Assembly: GCF_002775205.1 (NCBI RefSeq)
Contig: NC_036451.1
Location: forward strand, 20,880,351-20,944,350
Direction of reading: 5' to 3'
Source of the DNA: Xiphophorus maculatus
Taxonomy: Eukaryota > Chordata > Actinopteri > Cyprinodontiformes > Poeciliidae
Length of the DNA stretch: 64,000 nt
Shown here: positions 11,640 to 28,700 of the stretch, one piece after another
Layout: every line of letters starts with the position of its first letter
Numbering within the stretch: position 1 is the first letter of the stretch
Translations under genes and position numbers: made by a program
Notes under the pieces: generated by a model
Database searches by the model: none
Told to the model about the DNA's origin: nothing
Seen by the model: the letters and a program-made list of their open reading frames with translations, nothing else

Positions 11640-12230
11640 GTCTTTACAGAGAAGTGCAGAAAAGATGGACAGACTTTGTCTCTGCTCGTTTGCATAATTG
11701 GAACCAGTTGTTTGAAAGCGATGCAAGAGAAGTTTTGTTTTTTTTGTCACACCATCACAAATTTAAAGGTGTGGAGTTTGTTCATCTGAGACTTTGACTA
11801 GAACCTTGTGCTTTGGTCAGATGAAACTATAAGATTTAACTTTTTGACCACAAACACTCCAAATGGTTTTACTGCACCGTGGAGAACGTGGGATGCTGTG
11901 GTGCCTGATGGGTCACCACTGGGTCCTTTAGTAGAATTATTAACCAAACATAAATCAACAGAATTTACTCACTAGATCACCTTACCAGAACTTAATCCAG
12001 TAGAAAAGCTTGACCTCTTTTTTTCAATGTATTCTGTAACCTTATCAAATGTTAGGAGAAAATATATTTGAAAATGGGGTACCAACAGTTGTAGTCCTTG
12101 TGGTGTTGTTAAAAATTTTTTATTTCTAAATGTGGTACTTTAGATTTAAATTTTTTTTCCCCCTGTAAGTTTTACTGTTGTGGGAGATGCAGTTTCAAAA
12201 TAAATAAAAGACTGAATATTTTTGACAATT
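11640..12230 (+). mobile_element. Decayed Tc1-like transposon
   Basis: Plus-strand sequence around 11790-11900 resembles the transposase stretch around the SDET motif (ACCTTGTGCTTTGGTCAGAT, then CACAAACACTCCAAATGG), and 11975-12015 resembles the region encoding the DLNPVE motif. The tail at 12075-12150 is also Tc1-like. Heavily mutated, no long frame. Confidence 0.5.
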
Positions 12231-12269
12231 TTTTACGATGGAAAAATGTGTAATAAATACTATTTAAAA

Positions 12270-13283
12270 AAACACTGGAGTTGAATTAATCTATGCACAA
12301 GACCGATTAATTAAAAGAGTGTGATTGCAAAAAGAGTGTTGCATTTCTTAAAGTGTGGAAAATGTTTTGTTGAGCTTCTTTCATTGCTCCAGATGCACTT
12401 CACTGGCAAGCTGCATAAGCCTAGCATTTTCTCTGTCATTTAATGGAACCCTCCTCCAATTATGTGTTTTAACCACATGAACATTTTTTAACCTGTTTAA
12501 TTTTTTCCTCAATACTCAATTGAGAGTAAACATATTCTACAAAATAAGTAAAGATGCTATCCACACCAATAAAAAAAATTGACGACAGCAAAAAAATACA
12601 CATTTCTGCAAATAAAAAAGCCAATTCTTGATTCTGTAATTGCCAAATGTAACATGTGCACCACTGTAGGTTAAAACTTACTGCCAAAAGCAAGGGCGTA
12701 GGCAAACAAGAGTGAAATAATTTTAACTTGCAGCACGGTTTAAACATCTAGATATTAGTGTGTAGACGTGTTTCTGGGGTCATTTCTTGTGAACTTGATA
12801 AATAATTAGGCCCAACTAATTTCCTGTCCTTTTAAAAAACAAATTAATCCCTAATATCAAGATATTTCTTCCTCTGTGGTCTTGAATTATATTAAAGAAC
12901 TAGCAGGTTATCTGCTAATGTAAGTTTTAAAACGGACAAACTGCTGAGAAAAGCACTCCTGACAACTAAATAGTTCTTTCCTAAAAGTCAAAACAACAAC
13001 AGAGTGCAGACCGGGGCGACCATGCTTTCCTTTGCAAAGCGATTCAAAAACATTTGCATTGTGGGTAATTGAGTTTTTCTTTCATCTACTCCCTAGCTGC
13101 TATCATGGCTACGGGTTTCCACGGAAACTACACAACCCACCCGCGCAAACTCCGAGGTCCCGGATGTCTACCGTGCCGGAAGAGAAGAAGGTCCTTTCCC
13201 AGCCATCTTGTGGCTTCATCTAGCGAAGTGCTCGCACCAAGCCTCGTAGAATCGGAGGAAAATCCTGCTGAAGGGGCGCCATC
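12270..13283. other. serbp1 upstream region
   Basis: AT-rich to about 12950, then rising GC towards the start codon at 13284, which suggests the serbp1 promoter and 5' leader between about 13000 and 13283. No clear TATA box, as usual for a housekeeping gene. The open frames at 13032-13323 are probably leader sequence. Confidence 0.4.
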
Positions 13284-18422
<5,139 letters not shown>

Positions 18423-18570
18423 GCTCCGGCTGTCAAACCTCCCTCAGGCCTTCAGGAGCCTCCTGAGCACCTCCACTACGAGGCTTGCATGTTCCTGGAT
18501 CCTTCAGCAAAGTCAAATGATGGCGAAGACTGTCATAGCTATGACACTCTGTGAGGACTGAGTTTTATTC

Positions 18571-18576
18571 AATAAA
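18571..18576 (+). terminator. serbp1 polyadenylation signal
   Basis: AATAAA 150 bp after the serbp1 stop, in an A-rich setting; the first such signal after the stop. Confidence 0.6.
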
Positions 18577-18599
18577 AACAAAACAAAGGTGGAAAAAAA

Positions 18600-21500
18600 A
18601 ACAAAAAGATATTAACAAAAAAAAAACACATAAAAACAAAAGGACTTCTTGCTACTCTGGAGCAACTTATTGGTAGAGGTTTTGTACTTTGAAACAAAGT
18701 AGCAGGGATGTTTTCATACAGTATTTTTTTCAGAGGTTATGCATTGTCCATTAATAAAGTTTTGTAATTGCTGCTTGAAAATATGCATTTTGAAATGTAA
18801 GCATAAGAATATCTTTTGGCGTGGTGAGTGCTGTTGCTTGTTTGCTTTAAAGCGGGCGCCGCCAGAGCTCCAACACGAGCTCCGCCTCACCTTGCTGTTT
18901 CAGAAGTTACAGCTCCACTCATTGAGATTTATGGGCTCCCCCCCTTACTTTAGCATGGAGATATTGTTTTATATTTTATAGAGGAGGTCTATTCTTATAT
19001 GATCTTCAGCCTGTAAATCAACTATTTTCATAAATTCTTTCAGAGACTGTATTTCACATGGTGCACATAAAAAAACAACTGGTATTTGAAAGAGATGCTG
19101 CCTACATTGGAAATGTACGTGGAAAGGCACGCAATCTGGACTTTTCATTTTTTTTAATGAAACGTTCTTAAAAGCTCGTCATTTTTTTTATTGAACACAT
19201 TGGAAACGCGTCCCAAATTTTAACCCCGGTTCGGTTCAATCGAGAAAAGGGCTGTGTCCATGCGTTTCGGATTTGCCCGTATCGGAAGGATAATCTTCAG
19301 ACGTTTCTTCCTCCCACGCTCATTTCATCTTAGGTCATCATCAGCCACGTGCGAGTCAGTTGCTGCCTTCCTCTTAGTTCTGAGTGACGAGGAGAGGCGT
19401 TTCTTTCCTTTTCCTCCCCAACAGCTGAGATGTGACCGGAGCCCGCTGGAAAACCTCCGACCCTCTCGTTTACACACTCCACTCGGCGTCCTTCCACAGA
19501 TATAAACTCTGCTCGGCCTTGGGTTTCTTTCCGTCTGTGCTGAATGTTTTTTCTCTGCTGGTGACTTGTTCTGTAGTTTCCACGATGGCATCACTGCATA
19601 ATTGCTCTGAAAGAAATACAGTTGTCCATAGTGTGGAACAACTGAATTGCTCTACAAATGTGTGAATTCTAGCCCTGCTATTAGACCTCTGTCGGTAAAT
19701 AAAGGTGGTCAACAAAAAGCTTTTTCCTGTCGTGTTATCGGGGGTTACAAACTGCTGCTCTAGACATATTTGCAAATGTCCAGACCTATTTTAATGCACC
19801 TGCTTCCTGACGAGATTTACCCGAGTGTCTTTTAAGTTAGGGGTGAAGATCACTCATTTACTGTTTTTATACAAGCTCCCGCAATTTTGAGGTAAAAAAA
19901 AACCATGACTTTTTTACACATTGGCAACCACTTCATTAGTACCATCAACGGTTTAGACCTCAGACTTTTTATTTTGTCTGTGCTGTGGATTTAGAAGCTG
20001 GTTGCATTTCAATCAATCAACTATATTGATTATTAAAATGGATTATTGATCCAATAGGTATCTTTGTTGCCAAACTGAAATTTTGACAAATACACAATAA
20101 ATATGATTAAAAGTGAACCTTTTAATCAAAATATTAAGAGGGACAAAAATAAAATAAAACACAATGCCTCAGCACAATTGGGCCGGATTAAAATAAATTA
20201 AAAAAAAAATTTTTTTTGAAGATTTAAAGTGTAAAAATTCAAAATCAAACTTTGTTTTCCAGTTTCTTCCCTTTAATTTGGACAAAATATAGTTTAATCT
20301 GAGTTGAGTTTCAATTTCACTAAACAGAGCTGCTAACGTTCTAATAAAGCCTGGAATGATTTCCAGAAATAAAAATATTACAAGCACATCTGGAATATTG
20401 GAGAAAAAAGTAAAATATTCACATGGTATTTGTCCAGCATCTTCAACTCAACATATCAAAACTCGCTGTTTTTGCTCAGATCAGTTTTAAATGCGGTGCC
20501 TACCTGGGGCCCCTGGGCTGGAACCGGTTTGGGGTCCCTGTCCACTACAGAAACCTTCTTCTACTAATGAAAATTACAACACATTAATATATAATCCTGG
20601 ACATAAATCGGTCCATGGTAGGTTTATTAAGTCCGCCTGGTCACTAGCTCCATGTTGTCCCCCTTCCAAAGAAATTACTATATCTTCTTAATTTTTAAAT
20701 ATTTTATAGTTTATGTTAATAAAAGTCCCAAAATTTTAATACATTTCACTTGATGTAGGCCTATAAGTTTTAAGTAAAGTATATAAGTTTTATGTAAAAC
20801 TTACATAACCTGATATAAGTTTTATGTAAGTTGTTATATATATATTTATTTTGCAGTCATTACAAAAAAAAGTCTTTGGGGCCCCCAAAATCTGGAGCCC
20901 TGGGCAATTGCCCCAGTAAGCTCTTTTTAAAGTCTGGCCCAGTGCCTACCAATACTGTGGTGAGAAACGTTATTTAATTGAGGATAAGTGTCACAATGCT
21001 ACACATTCACAAGCTAACTTCGGAGCATTTCTCTAGTCTTTTCCAGCGACGTGCTAGTTGTGTCACATCCCAGTTCTGTTCTCAGTAATATAGTGATTTA
21101 GGAGGGCGTGGGGGATTTGACAGCTTGACTTCATGTCTTATTTTAAGATGTTTCACCTTCCGTTCAGAAGGCTTTTTCAGTTCTAAACATGGGTTGGAAA
21201 CATCACGCCTGCAAGTTACGCTCACAAGAACGAGCTGCATGAGTCACTGAACCTACATGTTTGGGTCGTTGTCACTTAAAACCCCCAAAATGCCGACACG
21301 TGATTTGCTACGACTACATTACGCGCAGTATTGGCAAGATTGTGAGGGCTTTTTAGGTCAATTTTGAAGAATACTACATTCCTTTCCTCCAATTAGAGCT
21401 TAGGAGGAGGAAGTTTAGACCTGGAGAGAGTTGTAACAAAGTTGCTCTTCCTCTGCTATGCCGTTGTTCCTCGTGGTTGACTCAGTTGCAGTTAAAAGCC

Positions 21501-21880
21501 TCTTAACAGGTATTTCTTGTGGAGAGGTGGTGAAATCAAGTTCATTGGGTAGAACTGCTTCCTCGAGTTGTGTCACATTTTTTGTGGGACGTTTGTGTCT
21601 CGGTGACATGTTGCATTGTCAGGCTGCCATCATAAGTAGTAAACTAGGCATGAGGGGATCATAGTGAAGTGTGGATGTGGCACATTAACTTCCAACAGAG
21701 CATCGATGCATTGTAAAAACAAAGCAGTTTTCTGCTCTAGTTTTACTTTTACTGTACTTTTGCGAGTATAGTGGCAAATAAACTGGAGTCTTTGTCTATT
21801 AAGACCAAACGGTTTTGGTCAAACTGACCTAAGTTGCTCAAATACACGTTTTTATGTTGATGTGAAACTCTGCTTTTTTA
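18600..21880. other. Intergenic region between serbp1 and il12rb2
   Basis: No gene recognised. The sequence is AT-rich with short poly-A/T runs and one dispersed repeat near 20490-20950. Open frames up to 101 codons lack family resemblance. The two flanking genes are tail-to-tail. Confidence 0.5.
20490..20950. repeat. Dispersed repeat with GGGGCCCC-type ends, possibly hAT-like
   Basis: The left end ACCTGGGGCCCCTGGGCTGG is roughly mirrored by GGCCCCCAAAATCTGGAGCC near 20880, followed by CTGGGCAATTGCCCCAGTAA. Such ends belong to a common fish DNA element. Assignment is from memory. Confidence 0.4.
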
Positions 21881-22201
21881 CATTACAAAAACACTAAATC
21901 TTTACCAAAAAGTTTTGGTCTGGCTTTCTAGTGCAAATACAATTGAAATAAAGATAAAACTAACTTGCAAGTAACTTTTCTGTATAATATGGGAGCTTGT
22001 TTTAAGTCACTAATTCCTAATAGTAATGGAAAAGTGCTAGCTATTAGTGAAATAATAAACTTTTTTTTCAGTATTAAGAAATTATTGACTTAAAACAAGC
22101 TGCTTTCAGCACAACTGTGATTTAGTTCTGTTTTATTTCAAGTGTATTCAAGATATTTGCACTAGAAACTAGACCAAAAATACTTTTGTGTTTTTGCAGT
22201 G
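21881..22201. mobile_element. MITE with long terminal inverted repeats
   Basis: The left end (CATTACAAAAACACTAAATC onward) is matched inverted by the right end, which closes with TTTTTGCAGTG. Arms include TTTTGGTCTGGCTTTCTAGTG against CACTAGAAACTAGACCAAAA, and GCTTGTTTTAAGTCACTAATT against its mirror near 22080. This is a well-known CACTGCAAAAACAC-type foldback MITE of teleosts. No coding content. Confidence 0.75.
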
Positions 22202-22765
22202 TGTGTGTGTGTGTGTTCTATATTCGGCTCTGGAACCTGAATGAAAATCTTAAAAACTTCCAAAGGTTTCACTGTGCTCACAATAATTTTAGTCAGACAA
22301 ATCGAACAAAGGATTCGGTTTTAATTTGATCAAATTTGCATCCACATTGAGGTAGAATGAAGAGCGTAGCAATTAATATACAGCAGTACATATAAAAAAA
22401 AAAACATGTAGACTTTTTTAAATAGAAGCTGTTACATCTGCGCATGTAACAGGAAGAATAGGCGTAGATCCTAAAGTTCATGATGGACGATGATGCCGTT
22501 ATGATGCCGTCTCCTACTAAGAGAAGTCAAATCTGCCTTTTCGAGATTAAACCTTAGTAAAATTCCTCTTGTCTCTTCCTTTTAGTTCTGCTTAGTGTGT
22601 CCATAGACGTTCCATTGGAAAACAATTGTAATGCCAGAGAGGATTTCTGCTGAACTGAAAGCTTAGCTTGCAGAGAGGCAGTTCTTTGTGATTTCTAAAA
22701 GCAAAGGAGGTAGTTCATGCACATCTCGGATGAGAGTTCAATTTGGAGAGGCTCGGCGTGTCGCT

Positions 22766-25700
22766 CTAAGCATTCTGAAAGAAGTCACCGCAGTCGATTT
22801 TCACTGCGTCCAAGGTCAGCTTCCCTCCAAACCCCACGGGCTCCATGAGGATGCTGAGGCTGGGGAAAAACTGCATCCCTGGAAACTCCTCCTCATCCTC
22901 CTGGTCGGAGTTGTCCAGATTGTCCTGCCCGTGGGACGAGATGTAGTCGACAGTCGTGTTCGTGTCCAGGGAGGTCTGTGTGTGGCCGGAGCTGTCCGAG
23001 TCGTGCGAGAGGCTTTTGATGTAGGTGGTCAGAGGAGGATAGAGCAGAGCCGACAGCTCGGTCTCTTGGCCCTCGCAGCTCTTGGGAGGGAACGCCGAGC
23101 GGTCGCTCCGGGGCGAGGAGGAGTCCCCCATCCGCCTGCAGAGCTCCTCCACGTCCACCAGGATGGTCTCTTCTTCTGGGTCAGTGAAACTGGAGTTGTG
23201 AGACGGGAGATGCAGGTTCATCTTGCCCTGAACGGAGAGGAGGAGGACGAAGAGGGTCAAATCGGAACTGTGGCGGGTTCGACCAGTTGATCCGTTAAAG
23301 TTTTCTACATTTTTACCTTGTCTTTGGTGCACTCTTTTGCCCACTTGCTGTTTGCAGGGTCTGGCACAACATCAGGCATCAGACACTGGAAAATCTCTTT
23401 GAACCTGAGATATGGAAAACTGTTAACCAGCAGTTCTCAGAAGTCATTCATGCAATGTAGCTTGAAATTAATCATACCCCTAGATTTAGATTGAAAGTAT
23501 TCTTTGCATCCGGCTAATTTTAAGAGTTTGGAGAGACCTTTCCAGAGTGCTGACTGGAATTTAATTGAAAGTCTTTGGATAAACCTAGAGCTGACAAAAT
23601 GGCTGAAAAACATATTACAGCATAAGCATTTCATATCGGTTGATATGGATCATTATTGATTAGTTTCTTGCTTTGGTTCATCCACAGTTTTCACTCCATG
23701 TTGTTGTTTATTTTTAAGCAATTTAAAGGAAAAACTTGAAACTGCTGCTGCTGCGTCAGTTACTCAACAGGTTGTTGCTAAGTAACCAAAGAGTGAGTGA
23801 GTGAGTGAGTGAGTGAGTGAGTGAGTGAGTGAGTGAGTGAGTGAGTGAGTGAGTGAGTGAGTGAGTGAGTGAGTGAGTGAGTGAGTGAGTGAGTGAGTGA
23901 GCGAGCGAGTGAGTGATGGACGGATGGACGGACAGACAGATAGAAATACATGCCTACATCCCCCAGAGTGCTGTGTGGTTCTGGTTGGGAGTTCATTAAA
24001 ATCATTGAATATTCTGTCAGACATATCCACTGATATTGATTATGTGTCTATTGTGATGTATAATGCTATTGTTATTGATTTATTGCTCAACCCCAGATAA
24101 ACCTAAAGATTGAGTCGATGGGCTATAATAAGAAGGATCACTTCTCAAAAATATGATACTTTGTGTACAGATACATTAGAATTGCTCTTTCTAAAATGAC
24201 AAAATGTCATTTTGTCATTTTAGAACCTGCAGCAACCTGCTGCATGTGCAACTGCATTGTGTGGTGCTGCTAAGCCCCAGGGGGTCACATACATACCTGT
24301 GCTTTACTGCTGAGCTCTTCCACAGACACAGAGTAAACAGCACCATCACGGTGACGAACACACACATCAGCACAGGGGAGAGATGGTCGTCTTCTGCAAC
24401 AGCAGCAGGAGGATGAAGTGTTACACCGTGCGCCAATCAAATCAGCAAGAAGAGTCAAAACTGCCACCGCAGCCGGTTTAATGATCAGACGATGCAAATG
24501 GCCGATACGTAGATGCTCAAAGTTTTCAGTGCAAGACTTTGTTAATGGAATAAAAGCTTAATTTAGCGTAATGTGTTGCACGTCGTCACAAGGAGTGCCG
24601 GTAAATGTGGAAAATCTACTTACCCTCGATGTAGAACTTGATCTTCTGACCGGGAGGACCTTCTCCTTTCGAAGTGGAAGCGCTCATCCACAAACTGTAG
24701 GAATCGGGAGAAAGACCTTTGATGGGATGCGACCTCTGTGATGCTTTTGCTGAGTCTGGTTGGGACAAAAGGAGACATTCACCGTGAAACTATTCATGCG
24801 TCTGTCAGCCAAAAACCAATATTTTGTTGTAGTTTTACTGCAGCCCAGTGCTCAAATCTTATTCTAGTAACATTTCCCTGCCTGGCAGACTTAATAAAGC
24901 TAATAACCATGAATAGGAAGCGGTTATTAAATAAACACAGCTGGCAGCAGCGTTCTGACAAGCTTTGGCACCACAGTGTTTTTACCCCTAACCACATCCT
25001 CTTCACATGGCAAAACAAGATGCGAGTGTTCACTGGATAGCTGCATCTCCTTTCGTCATGAGCATTAAAGTGAAACAAAACGAGTAAAATGGCATAATGC
25101 AGCACGACTGCTTTAGTGAGGCTTTACAGTTAAAGCGTTCTTACAAAGCTTCAGGTCTCCTCGGCTGTTCTGCAGGTAGATGGTGAACTTTGTGATGCAT
25201 CCCCTGCGCTGCGCCCTGCGAAGCTGCGTCCAAGACACCGTCACTTTTTTTCCCTCCACCTTGTCTTGGGCCGACGGACCCACTTCTGGAGCTGCAAGCA
25301 ACACGGCAGAGCAGCGCAGAGATGTTGATTAAGTCAAAATTACCAACACGAATATGTGTGACCATTTCGACTAAGATTTTAAACTCGGGCGTAAAAAGCC
25401 GTAGTTATGCTGTTGAACCCTACCTGCTTCCAACGTGGCGATCCGTTTAAAGCTGGTCCTGCTGACGGAGCTCTGGTTGTAGAAAACATACACCGCTCCT
25501 TCATAGCACTCCCATGGATTAATATCTGCAAATTTTAAAAATATATATACACTTAGAATCTGTTATTAACAAGAAAAACATATGAATATGAAGTTCAACG
25601 TGGAGTGAAAAGGCTGCAGAGTAAGAGCAATCTGGCTAACGTGACAAGAAATTGCTGGTTGAGTCAAGCTGAGACTTTCAAACCTGAGAAAATATCAAAT

Positions 25701-28700
25701 GTCAAGAATGGCGGTGGCAGCATCATTCTGAGGGTTTGTTTTGCTGCCAGCAGCACCTCTGTGTTGCACAGAGAGAATGAAATATTGAAGAAAACAAACT
25801 GTCTTCAACATTTCATGTCTGTTTTAATGCAGGGGTGTCCAAAGTGAGGCCCGGGGGCCGTTTGTGGCCTTTTGAATGACTCTGTGCGCCCCTTGACCAC
25901 AATGTTGAAAGAAAATTTATAATGCAATTTATTAGCCAGGCTTCCACATTTATCTTAATCTTGAAAGAAATAGCCCACGTTCAACTTCCCAAAATTAGGA
26001 AACAGTATGCCTTTCTTTCAACAGCAACACTCTTTGTATGTTTTGGATCTGCAACGATTTCCTTCTTGTACAAAAGTCTCTTTTGTTTGTTTCATGAAAT
26101 TATTGCACATTTTGTTCACTATTGAGCAGATACGATAAATTAAAAAATCATTTTCAAGCTCAAAAGAAGACACCACTGATTCAAATCAACATGTAGATGG
26201 TTAAAACATCAGCTGGGTGTGCCAACAGGACATTTATTCCAAACACACATCAGAACTGGAACTTGGAAAGGAGAAGGAAGGCCAACATTAACATTTTGGA
26301 CCCCAAGTTCATTGAAAATTTTGTGAAAAATGTTCAACTATTCTGGAAACATCCAGCCAGAATGATGCCTGAACCCAGCCGATACGATTTTTGCAACTCG
26401 GCTCTAACTTCTTACCCGTGACGGTGACGAAGTTTTCATTCCCGTCCAGTCTGGCCCATCTGAGCTCGTCCAACATGTGCCCCTCCGGGTACCACTCCAC
26501 CACGGAGTAGGCGGGTGCAGCTTCAGCTTTTCTCCAGGAGATGGCGACAGTGTGGTTCCCCGCCGTTACTTGAACGTCAAGAATCGGCTTGGCTAAAAAC
26601 AACACACGTATGTATGTGATAAAAGTGAAGCTCTAGTTTCAGAACCATCAGATGAAGATCCGACAAGGTGTTCATGGTTTTTACCTGCTGTGTGGCGCGT
26701 TGTCATGGTTGCAGGAGGCGACGAGCCTTGAGAGTTCACAGCCTGCACCGTCACTTCGCAGTCGGAGCAGAACGGGAGAGAGCGGCTCTTCACGTCAGCG
26801 CTGACGTTCGTGACGACCGTCAGGTTGTTGCTGTTCACTCTGATGGCATACTGAACGATGCTCCCTCTGCAGACGGACATGTTGGACTCCTGAAACGTTT
26901 GGAAAACATTAACTTTAGCTCTGCAGGTGAATGCGTTCTTTGCCTCGGTGAGTGATTACTGTCGCCAAGGATTTACAGCCAAACCGCAAGATGAGTGTGT
27001 AAGACACATCATTTCTGTTCAGCTCCTCTTTTTCTTGTAAACTGAAACTGCGGTGCGTCTACTGTCAGGTTTCAGTTACCCCTGAGTGTGTGTGTGTGAC
27101 ATTAAAACACTCTAGGTGTGTGTTTTTAACTCTGTATTTGGCGATAGGGCGTTCATCTCTCTCTCTCTCCCTCTCTCTGTGCGTGAGGATGTCACAAGAT
27201 GTGGTCAAGGTTTGACCTTTAGTCTGTGCAGAACAAAGCAGGGAAGCAGAAAGAAAATGTTGCCATGGTTACAACACCGCGATCATGCAGCAGTGTGAGA
27301 ACAATGGAGATGTGAGAACCCTCAAACTCATGAGGCTCCAGTGAAATCTAACATGGACTTTTTATGTATGACGAGGAAACAGCATCCTCATCCAGAAAGC
27401 ACACACGCTTCTGAACATGTTTTTTTCTCCCTTCTGAATATTAAAAACAGATTCATAAAGTTTTATGAAGTAGCAGTAGTAAAACAAATACACCTAATCA
27501 AGACAAAACAAAAATGTACATATTCTCATGAGAAAGGATATGAATCTCTTAAGATTGGTGGCCATTTTTAAGGTTAAATTCCAATGTTTTCAGTGGCTTT
27601 CAATATATATATTTTTTTGGTATCTGGAAGCAATTTGTGTCCATAGCCTACATCTGGATGTGGAGGTCTATCATTATTAGAAAAATAATGACAGATTACC
27701 ATTGCTCTTTGCTGATCCAATTAGTAAATACCACCAAATAAAGCTATGGTTCTCCTTGATATAAAACACATCACATATAAATTAATTCAATCAATGAAAG
27801 TCGACATAAACCAAAATGCAGATCCACCTTTTGAGGTGATTCTAAACTTTTTTCACTCTGTGAGCGATAAATACATGCATGCCACAATATTTAAGATTTA
27901 TTTATTTATAGAAAACAGTGCTGTGCTTCCTGGTATTGGCTTACTTCTCTATATTCAACTCAATAATCAGCATTAAAGTTGGTTGTTGTGACATAAACAA
28001 AATGCGAAAACGTTCTGAAGACATGGGAGTTTTTTTAAGGCTTTGCAATGAAATACATCAAAGAGCAATTTTATGTATGTGTGTGTGTGTTTTGCTGCCT
28101 AAAACAAATCATTGTCCTTGAAAAAGATGTGTCATGCCTGGAACTGGGTCAACCAATCTACCTTTCTGAGGCTGTGACTTTTAGTTTTTCCTGTCGAGCT
28201 GCAATCATCCAGCACCTCAGGACTCGTCTCTACAAGTTTTCAGTTCAAACTTACATTCGCCTTATTTTTTTTTTTTGGTTATATCTGTGCAAAGGCCTAT
28301 GCTTTTTAAGGAGTTCAATAACTTACCTACACCATTTCAAACTACTACTACTACTAATAATCAGAAAACATAGAAAACAGGTAGTTTTCAACACTTACGT
28401 CCCAGTAGACTCTCATGGTTCTGAAGTCGGGGCCAGCAGCGAGCCACACATCCAGATGTTGGGCAGGAGCTTTAAAACCAAACATTAAAAAGTTACTTTT
28501 TTAACTCTCTGTTTTTAATAGATACCGGATAAATGTTTCTTGTAGACTTATGAATCTTCAAGACGTTCTTTTCTTGTGCTACATTCCTCGATACGTTTTA
28601 TTCACTAGTTGGTGACGAAAAGCTCAGACATCTTTTTTATTAAACTTTAATTCAATCTGATGCTTTCAAACTTCGCAGCTCAGCAAGTTACGACAATAAA

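Noticed and set aside
22688-23290. 200-codon open frame on the plus strand opposite the il12rb2 last exon
   Set aside because: It is the antisense shadow of the conserved coding exon on the minus strand; the peptide is low-complexity with no family resemblance.
23790-23908. Possible CRISPR-like array
   Set aside because: Four-base units without spacers in a vertebrate intron; a microsatellite.
23764-24030. Repetitive THSL protein frames
   Set aside because: Translations of the (GAGT)n microsatellite.
24735-24749. Acceptor CATCACAG at 24736 for an il12rb2 exon
   Set aside because: It would create a stop at the junction with the exon ending 25145. The acceptor 14 bases upstream (exon from 24749) keeps the frame.
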